Below, one piece after another: positions 56,638 through 64,000 of a stretch of DNA of 64,000 bases. Within the stretch, counting starts at the first letter, position 1; every line of letters starts with the position of its first letter. Made by a program: the position numbers and the translations under genes. The stretch is taken from the NCBI RefSeq assembly GCF_000006565.2, contig NC_031479.1, positions 1,922,001 through 1,986,000 of the forward strand. Direction: 5' to 3'. Under the pieces are notes generated by a model. It did not search any database. It had not been told where the DNA came from and was given only the letters and a program-made list of their open reading frames with translations. Source of the stretch: Toxoplasma gondii ME49 (lineage: Eukaryota > Apicomplexa > Conoidasida > Eucoccidiorida > Sarcocystidae).

Positions 56638-57963
56638 CTGTGAAAAGCGTTTTCGTCTTGTTCTTTCTAGCGTTCACGATTCAGCGTTATCGAAGAAAAG
56701 CTATCCTTGTTGCGCACATGAACACTGGAGAGAAGCACCCGCACGGATGAAGCGCCTTTTCCTCACACTCCAAGCGCTTCCTCAAACACACAAGAAAACA
56801 CTCAAGGGGAAGAGCTGTGTGGTGGGTGGCTTTGTATCGTGGGCACTCGCTCTATCGTGAGAAGTTCGTAGACTTCGCTGATAGAATGACGGCTCGATCT
56901 TCAGCGCGTGACTCCAGAAAGAAAAGAATCAACCGTCCCTTGAAAGCATGTGGCACACAAACATCGCAACAAAACACCTGGACTACGAAGGTAAAGAAGC
57001 AATTCCCTAGGCAAGCAGTTTTTTTCCATCTTTCACCTTTCCTCTGTAGAAAGAACTACAAACAGTTGCTTCCCTACAAAGGGGAGACCGGCGCGAAACG
57101 GGCACATTTGAGAATCATGGATGAAAGCATTTCACTGTACGCGTTCCAACAGTTTCATCCCTTAGGGGAGAGACATCGATACACAGAGAAACTACGTAAG
57201 AAATTTGGCAAATGAATAAAACATTTCGCTCATTCAACGGATCACGCATCTATACACATCGAGAGTGACAAATAGAATGATTCACAGGTATACGTGGATG
57301 TGTCAAGCTACATACAAATATATCTATAGTGTTCTAGCTCAGACTAGAGCTATTCATGTATAAAGATGTTAAACAAAATCCACGAAAAAAAACTGAATCA
57401 GCGCGAAACGTGTCGTGTGTTTACGGGGCATCTCTGTTGTCATTCTTCCTGTGTGTGGGCACCGAGAAGGTTGACCTCTGCGATCTATAACCGGTTGGCG
57501 AGGCGCTGTGCTCGTTTGTTTCACCTCAGTTTCACGCTGCCGTAAACGGCGCTTCACCCGTTAGTCGTCTCTCGAGTTTTATCCTAAAGATCCAGTTTTC
57601 GAGGGGATCCTCTGCATTGCGAAATGAGTTCGAAGCCCCTGCAGGGTTTCTAGGTGTCTCGTCAGTGCTGTAATCGTGTTTTCCGTGCCAGCGCCGCTGC
57701 CCCTTAAATGTGTCAAGCCTTGCCCCTCCTTTTTCTTTGCTATAACGAGCCATCAACTCTGTGTCTCCACGTTTCAAGACTTTTCACGCTGTCGCTTCTT
57801 GTGGACTCCAAAGGACTTTTGCCAAAGTGGGCCTTACCTTTCTTGTCTTAGAGAGCAGGTCCTCAGCTTTCGGGCTCTCCCTTCTTTGACGTTTCTGCCT
57901 TTCTTCTACCTCGTTGACTCGCAGTGCAGCTCCCTGTCTAATTTTCCAAGCACAGTCCACAAA
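56638..57963. other. spacer upstream of the pseudophosphatase gene
   Basis: It may hold the 5' exons of the minus-strand gene at 55640-56637 and the promoter of the plus-strand gene at 57964. No motif-bearing frame is seen. 57220-57390 is AT-rich. The frame of the plus-strand gene is open upstream to an ATG at 57676, but the ATG at 57964 (ACAAAATGG) has the better context. Confidence 0.4.
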
Positions 57964-60900
57964 ATGGAGCCTGCCAGACCCTCATCTTCTGTCTCGACCT
58001 TTCCACCTGGAGGAATTTCCTCGTTCGATGACAGGAGTTGTTCTAACAGAAAAGACATGCCCAGCGCATGCTTCGCTGCACAGTCTGTGACCGCCGTAGA
58101 TGCACCGTGGAAAGGTGTCTCTTCTAGCGCGTCGGCGAACACCATGAGTGAGAAAAAAAACGCTTTTGGGAACTCCTCCTCGTCTTATCCGTTCTCCCGA
58201 GTCGGTCTCGCAGAGGCACCCCCCGCAAATACTCAAGGCTTTTTCTGCACTCAACGGGCAGGATTCCCGCCTGGCGAAAAGGCCTTTTTGCCATCTTCCA
58301 GTTCGTGTCTCATCCATGGAGACAGCTTTTCAACGGCTGCCGGGGAGGACGAAGGCGACCCTGAAGCTTCTCTGCTTCTGAAGTGTCGGACATCGAAAGC
58401 AAGCGGGTCTCGCGGGGGGAGTGCCGCGAGAAATCCCGATCTCTGTCAATTCGAAGACGCTGACTCTGAGTTTTGTGCTTCTCAGACACCCTGCGAAGCG
58501 AAAAAACGGCATTTTTCGGCCGATGCAAAAAACGCTAACACGTATGCGCTGCTCAAGAGCCATGAGCCCCGTCTTGTCTCTTCCCTGCCGCCGCAGTCGG
58601 AAAGAGATCAGGAGAAACGGAGAGAAAGTTCACAAATGCTCGGCAGAAGGTGCATTCTCGCCTTTGAAAAGGTGCAAACACAAAGTCAAAGAGAGAGCGT
58701 GGCGGGGCGCTTGCCTTCTGAACTAACCGAAAGAACCGCGGCCTCGTGCCTCGATGCAGCGAGTGTAGGGAATTTCTTTGATGGTGGACTCGCAACGGGA
58801 AACGGAGAATCGGTGGAACAGTTGGAAGTCTTTGGCGTCGCTGCAAAAATCAAAGACGGGTTGTTTCTAGGCGACAGCTACGTCGCTCAAGATCCGGAGT
58901 TCTTTGTCGCGAACATAATCACGCATGTCATCAACTGCAGCGACCAAACACCTAATTTCTTCCACTCAGGCGGCATCTCCTACCTCAACTTGCCCTGCCC
59001 TGAACAAGGACCTGTGAGGAAAGCGAAAGGAGCAGAGAGTCGAGTCGATCGTTGGGGCTGAAGAAGGCAAATCGCTCGTGAATGCAGACAGTCACGCCAT
59101 CATGCTCAATTGCAGACTCACACATTAAACGACACGGATGCGTGCGCAAGTGTAGCTGTACGTGTTTCTGCCTTTGTCGGTCGAGAGATAGCTCCACACA
59201 GAGGCAAAGGACAAATACACTGCTGCGGAACCTTCTGTTCAGATGTATATTCGTAGACGCGTACGACGGCTTCTGCGGAAAGAGGTCGGCCTTGGATCCT
59301 TGTCCTAGGACGAGTTGTCCTTAGGAAAAATGCCCCGCAAGATGCTCGTAGTGCGTAAAAAAACCTTTCGATGTCACACTGTGTGCATTTCTCTCCACGC
59401 ACTGCAGATGGAGCGTCTGCTGGATTCAGACGGCTTCCTCTCCAAGGCGATTTTTGATTTCATTGAAAAAAGTCTGGCGCTGTGCGAAGGTTGTTTGGTG
59501 CACTCTGCGAGAGGTCAATCCAGAGGAGCCACAGTTCTCATTGCCTACTTCATGCAAAAGTAAGACATATCCACGTCTCCAGATCTCAGAGAATCACAAT
59601 GACCTTCTACGTGTAGATACCCTGCGTTTCTCGCCTTTACCAACATAAATGTGGACACAGATGCATGCATTCATGTATACAGCCGGAAATAAAAACACAG
59701 GCGCGCATGTTTATATCGATACCTATATATATATATGTACTTGTTTCCAGGGTTTTGCACTTTACAGCTCGAATTCACAATTGTGTCTGGAGAAGTCCTT
59801 CAACGTGTGTTGAAGATGTCGCCAGCTATGTGTGCCGAGACAGAGTGATGAACTCGCTGTGGTCTATTCGTGTGAGAGAAACCGGCATGCGCCCAAGCAA
59901 GATGTCGTTACACGGGACGAAACACAGAGGCTAAGCAAGTGGTACACAGTTATATTTAGTTTCAAATCTTTTCATGGTGACCTGACCGTCTCTTTGTCAA
60001 ATTTCATATGTCAAGGACTAAGGGAGGAGCATGATCAGGAGGTACGAGTGTCGCGTTCGTGCGTGCATCGCTGCAGTTGATTTTTTGGGCGTAGAGATCT
60101 CGGCCATTCTCCTCCTGTGTTCCGTCAAATTCAGGTATCTCTGGTCGCTTTCAAAAGCGAAAGAGTTTCTAGTCTCCAGAAGACCAGACCTCGAAATGAA
60201 CGCCGAACACTGGATGCAGCTGCAGCAATTAGAGTGTCGTCTCTGGAACTCGAGAGGTCCCCTGTCGCGCTCGTGGAGCAGTGAGAGGGAAAGGAAAAAG
60301 TGGAAAGTCAATTTTCTATTTTCAGATACAGAAATCGAACGCCGTAGTACTGCCTAGCAACAAACAGGTGGACCGTCAGAAGCGCACGCGTTCTAGTTCC
60401 TCGTCGGAGATAGTGCACATAGACACACACTGTGAAAGGGAACGAAGTGGATGCAAACACATACAGAGAGAGTGAGATAGTTGCATACCGAGAAACAGCT
60501 AGACAAAGGGCAACCGGGGGATAGAGGGCGTTACAGAGAGATCGAGGTAGGTATGTCCATACGGACAGACAAGAAGAAAAAAGCGTTTGTCTATGCATTT
60601 TTATCATTCCAAACCTCGATTTCTGTACAGCGAATGTTCGCCCTCTTGGCGGCCTTGTCCTCAGGGATCAGCCAAGCGAGAAGGGTCTGCACCGGGCATA
60701 CTAAGCAGCGCGTCTCTCCGCTTTCGACCGGATGTTTCCCACATATCGACAAATGTTTAAACGACTCCGGATGTACAGATTCGTAGGCAAGCGCGTATCT
60801 CTCTCTACCTGCTGAGTTTTCTCCTTGTTTCTCTCTCTTTCGTCCTTCAGATGTATCTCACCGCTCTGACGAAGAAATGCTCGTTTCGAACACTTACCTC

Positions 60901-63900
60901 AACTCTCTCGGTGCAGCAGAGGTGTCCGCCGTTTCGTCAACGTCTCTCCCCTCCATTGGTTCATCTCGTTCAGCAGAATCGTTTCGGGGTGAGTCGCTAT
61001 CACGAGAGCAGTGATCCCCGTCGAACAACAGTGGCTTCCATCTTCTTTTTCTTCTACGCTCTGCTGGACTGGGGCAGCGGCCAGGCCTCTTCGAAGAACG
61101 CAAGCGTGTGCAGTTCTGCAGCGCCTAGATGGGCATGGTTGTTTATGGCGAACAAGGAGAAGTTCGGCTTCTCGAGTGTCGTCTTAACTGGGAAATTCTT
61201 TGCCTTCCACAGTTCCTAGTTCCTTTTTGTGTGTCAGCATCTGCAAATAAGCGCACTTTGAAGTGGCGAGACGGAGAAGACGACGCGTCCAGCACGTCCT
61301 GCAGATCTGCCGGGAGAAAGTCCAAGACAGGAGCAAGACTCTCAATCCTCAAAGTGAGTCTCCCTCCGAGAAAAAGGAAGAGTTTTTCGATTCGCGTGTG
61401 AAACATGGGGCCACCCCCTGAAATGCTTCTTCACCGTTTCTGTCGAGTCCAACGGCCAAAAATGGAGAGTTCGGGAACCAGAGTTAAACCTGTCACAGAT
61501 CGAATCGGCAGAGACAGTGTAGCACTTGATATACTGAAGGTGGCTCCAGTTACGATATGCATAGACAAACCAGTTCTTTCGAATTGCTGTACACCACCAT
61601 TCAGTTCACTGATCCTTCCTTAGCAGTTCAGGAAGATCTGTTCACGCGCCTGCGTATCTGAAGCAATAGGAAGGAAATGCACTTTTCACAGTTACTCACA
61701 CAGAGATGCTCATTTGCAGAAGGATGAATCCGAGAGCAGACGAAGAGGCTTTGAGCGACGACCGTCTGAGATCTCGACCATGCTGTGAACAGAAGGGAAG
61801 CCTCGGACGCTGAAAGTATCTAGAAGGCAGGTGGACCTGGTGCTCTGTGTTACTTCGCGCTTTTCTTAAGGCTATCTTGGTGAAAATTAAGCTGTTGTCA
61901 CTCGTCGTCTGTTCTTCTTCGTTTCTCTCATCTTCCACTTCAGTTCTCAGAGACGAGAATTTGTCATTTGCCTTCTCAGATTCATTTCACTCGGTACAGT
62001 TGATAGTTGACTAACAACGCACGGCGAAGGGAACACCAGCTCGGGCTTGTGCTAATGTGCACAGGTAGAAAGGTGCATGCGCCTGCATTTACGGTCGAGA
62101 CCTGTATCGGCGCGAATATTTCCGTAGCGATAACGACGGAGAGAGAAGCCTTTGTATGCACTTCTTTTGTATGTGTGGGGTGGTTAGGAGACGCTCCCGA
62201 ATACGGAATACGATTAGACCAAACGCACAGGACACAAGGTGTTCCTGCATGCGCAAGGAGTCTTTCTTATGTGGTGACAGTGTGTATCCCACGTCGGCAC
62301 TAAAGCCGAAAGCTTACACGTTTGTCGGCAAACCTAGGCATCTTGCTTTGTTCCTCAGTCCTCGAGAGGACATATCGGCACGACCTGAAGAGCCTCTCTA
62401 CTCTCAGCACAGGGAAAATGTGTTGGAATGCATCCACTTGACGTTTCTCCTTTGCTCGTCGATGTCGGCCTCCAGAATCAGGTGACCACGATGTTTGCAA
62501 GTGCAGCGAACGCAGGTAAAGAACAACAGATAGGCGCAACGCTTCACTGGCCCTTTTGTCTTGTTACAACATCCAGCGCACGACCTAGAGTGAGATTCTC
62601 AGAGAAGCACTGGGACATTCTTTTCGTGTCTACATTTCAAGTTCAGTTCCTGCATCGCCACTCCTCTCTGCTAAACCCTCTGCATGCATTCATGCATGCG
62701 TGCATCTGCAGAAATGCATGCACACTCAGACACACAGGCATGTGCTTTTCGAGTTGCTCTGTCCTCTGCGGGGAGGCGCATGTCGTTTTCTGAAGCGCGA
62801 AGGCTTATGTCGAAATTCGTTCGGTTCCTTCGGAACATTCTTCTTCTGTTTTTTCGAAGCTGATGGCCTCCGAACGTGCCCCGTGGCACAGAATCCACAG
62901 GCGCAGGGAAGTCTCAAGAAGCCTGGCAGCCGGGACGAACTAGAAATCGCAGAAAACACGAAGAAAGAGTTCGGTTTGCACTCAAAGGCCGCAAGTGCCT
63001 CTCGGCCCACGGAAAGTCACAAATCGCACGGAGTCATCAACCGAAAAAGCGACAGTCCGAGTGCTTTTTTGACACCCGAATACGGAGACCTTTCCCGACA
63101 GCACCCAGCTGCACCTTTGTGTCGTAAGCAGGGCCATCGGGGCCATCTACAGAGTGCACAAATCCTCCTTGCCTCTCTCCGCACCGATATATAGAAACAT
63201 GTGTGTGTACATGCAAGAGACTCCAATGTTCCACACCTGCTCGCAGCATTTATGCAAGCATACATGTAGATATATATATATATATATACACATGTGCTGA
63301 TATAGATACGCACATACCAGGGTAAACAGATTCATATGCCTGTATGTACAGGTGTATGTTTATATTTGTGGTTGTCATTGATGCGTGGAGAATCAATTTA
63401 TCAAGTGAAACCGATGTCAAAACAACGAGAAGCATTCTCTGTTTCCTGAGTGTGCGACGGCGAATGTGGTGTCACTGCTTTTCACGCTTTTTTTCCGAGA
63501 GAAAGAAAGGATGCGGACAAGCGCGAAGCACACCCCTTATTAAACGTGCTTGACCCTGCAGAGCAAAGAAACGCCCTTTTTTCATCGATGGCAGCTCGTT
63601 TCCTCCGCTGTTTCCTTCTCGAAACGAATAGGTATCTGAAACCGAGACGGGGTTCTGAGACTAGGGTGTATGGACAATTCTTGCTGTGTAGGCAGAGGTA
63701 GTTAAGATGGAAAAACGACTGTCGAAATAGACAGAAATCATCAGGGCACCCTGGGATTCTTGTTGGCAAAACATCGTCCTCAAACCTAAATGCTTGAAGA
63801 AGGTGAAGAATAAACTTTCACATGGGCTTTTCAAAGGTGCCTGCTTTTCCAGATTCGACCTCACTGAGTCTATCGGAAACTCGAGACTCTGCACCAGACC

Positions 63901-64000
63901 TACGCCACAACACTGGAGTGCCTAGCGGGGCTGAGTCTCTCATACGCTGGTCTCGCTCTGCATGTACGTCTCGGTGGAAGTTTGGGAACAGGAAATCGAG
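57964..64000 (+). CDS. dual-specificity phosphatase-like pseudophosphatase (STYX-like), 5' part, runs off the window
   Basis: Exons: 57964-59013, 59408-59559, 60135-60280, 60851-60988, 61238-61353, 62482-62515, 62860-63123 and 63853 to the edge. Every junction keeps phase, giving more than 680 residues. Residues 1-285 are Ser-rich and disordered. The phosphatase domain starts near 292 (VAAKIKDGLFLGDSYVAQD) and continues with THVINCSDQ and GGISYLNLPCPEQGP. The P-loop is HSARGQSRG at 382-390, with Ser383 where the catalytic Cys belongs; Arg389 is kept. The general-acid Asp of the LxxxD region is also missing. The domain closes with KYLWSLSKAKEFLVSRRPDL and NAEHWMQLQQLE, the usual C-terminal pattern. 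By family knowledge it should bind but not hydrolyse phosphoprotein. Exons after 60280 encode a disordered Ser/Lys-rich tail and are less certain; the 34-base exon is the weakest. An alternative end at a stop near 60358 uses an acceptor at 60324. Confidence 0.8.
63262..63292. repeat. (TA)n microsatellite in the last intron of the pseudophosphatase gene
   Basis: TA run of about 10 units ending in CACATG, within the intron 63124-63852. Confidence 0.85.

Noticed and set aside
60325..60410. Possible extra exon of the pseudophosphatase gene after TCTATTTTCAG
   Set aside because: Its coding frame does not fit the phase of the preceding exon. The fitting phase stops after about ten codons. Joining 60280 directly to 60851 keeps phase, so it is kept only as an alternative end.
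1..64000. Mitochondrial-derived inserts, transposons, telomeric repeats or CRISPR arrays
   Set aside because: I looked for cytochrome-like frames, transposase motifs, TTTAGGG arrays and spaced direct repeats and saw none.

Overview
The window reads as nuclear DNA of a coccidian apicomplexan, most likely Toxoplasma gondii. Reasons: intron-rich genes with GT-AG borders, starts in an AAAATGG-type context, Ser-rich and Glu/Arg/Lys-rich proteins, long pyrimidine-rich leaders, (TA)n microsatellites in introns and spacers, and a calcineurin A that resembles the Plasmodium protein more than the animal ones. From memory, unchecked, the neighbours 3-hydroxyacyl-CoA dehydratase, PKA regulatory subunit and calcineurin A fit T. 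gondii chromosome XI. Nothing bacterial (operon, CRISPR, IS element) is present.

Layout. At 2.5-4.0 kb lie two joined exons of an unrecognised basic protein on the minus strand. At 7.2-8.7 kb are two small plus-strand genes: a 104-residue two-helix membrane protein and a 137-residue calmodulin / myosin essential light chain-like protein. From 10.5 to 24.1 kb a nine-exon plus-strand gene encodes a giant (about 3,190 residues) low-complexity protein. Three minus-strand genes follow: a four-exon ER 3-hydroxyacyl-CoA dehydratase (26.3-28.9 kb), a four-exon PKA regulatory subunit (32.5-35.3 kb) and a 14-exon calcineurin A (39.7-47.0 kb). A 4.9 kb spacer separates calcineurin A from a divergent five-exon Qb-type SNARE (51.9-54.2 kb). 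Two exons of an unknown minus-strand gene lie at 55.6-56.6 kb. A long plus-strand gene starting at 57.96 kb and leaving the right edge carries a dual-specificity phosphatase fold without its catalytic Cys.

Exon borders were set by hand from splice dinucleotides, unbroken codon phase across each junction, and family similarity. All four complete conserved multi-exon models (dehydratase, PKA-R, calcineurin A, SNARE) and the giant gene sum to whole codons. UTRs cannot be placed.

Functionally, the PKA regulatory subunit (cAMP), calcineurin A (Ca2+/calmodulin) and the light chain-like protein belong to signalling and motility pathways important in apicomplexan invasion and egress. The dehydratase belongs to ER very-long-chain fatty acid elongation and the SNARE to vesicle fusion. 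The adjacency looks like ordinary gene order, not a functional cluster. I found no self-evident new system. The most interesting items are the pseudophosphatase, the giant protein with an LC8-like motif, and the PKA-R with a docking domain and an unusual inhibitor site.
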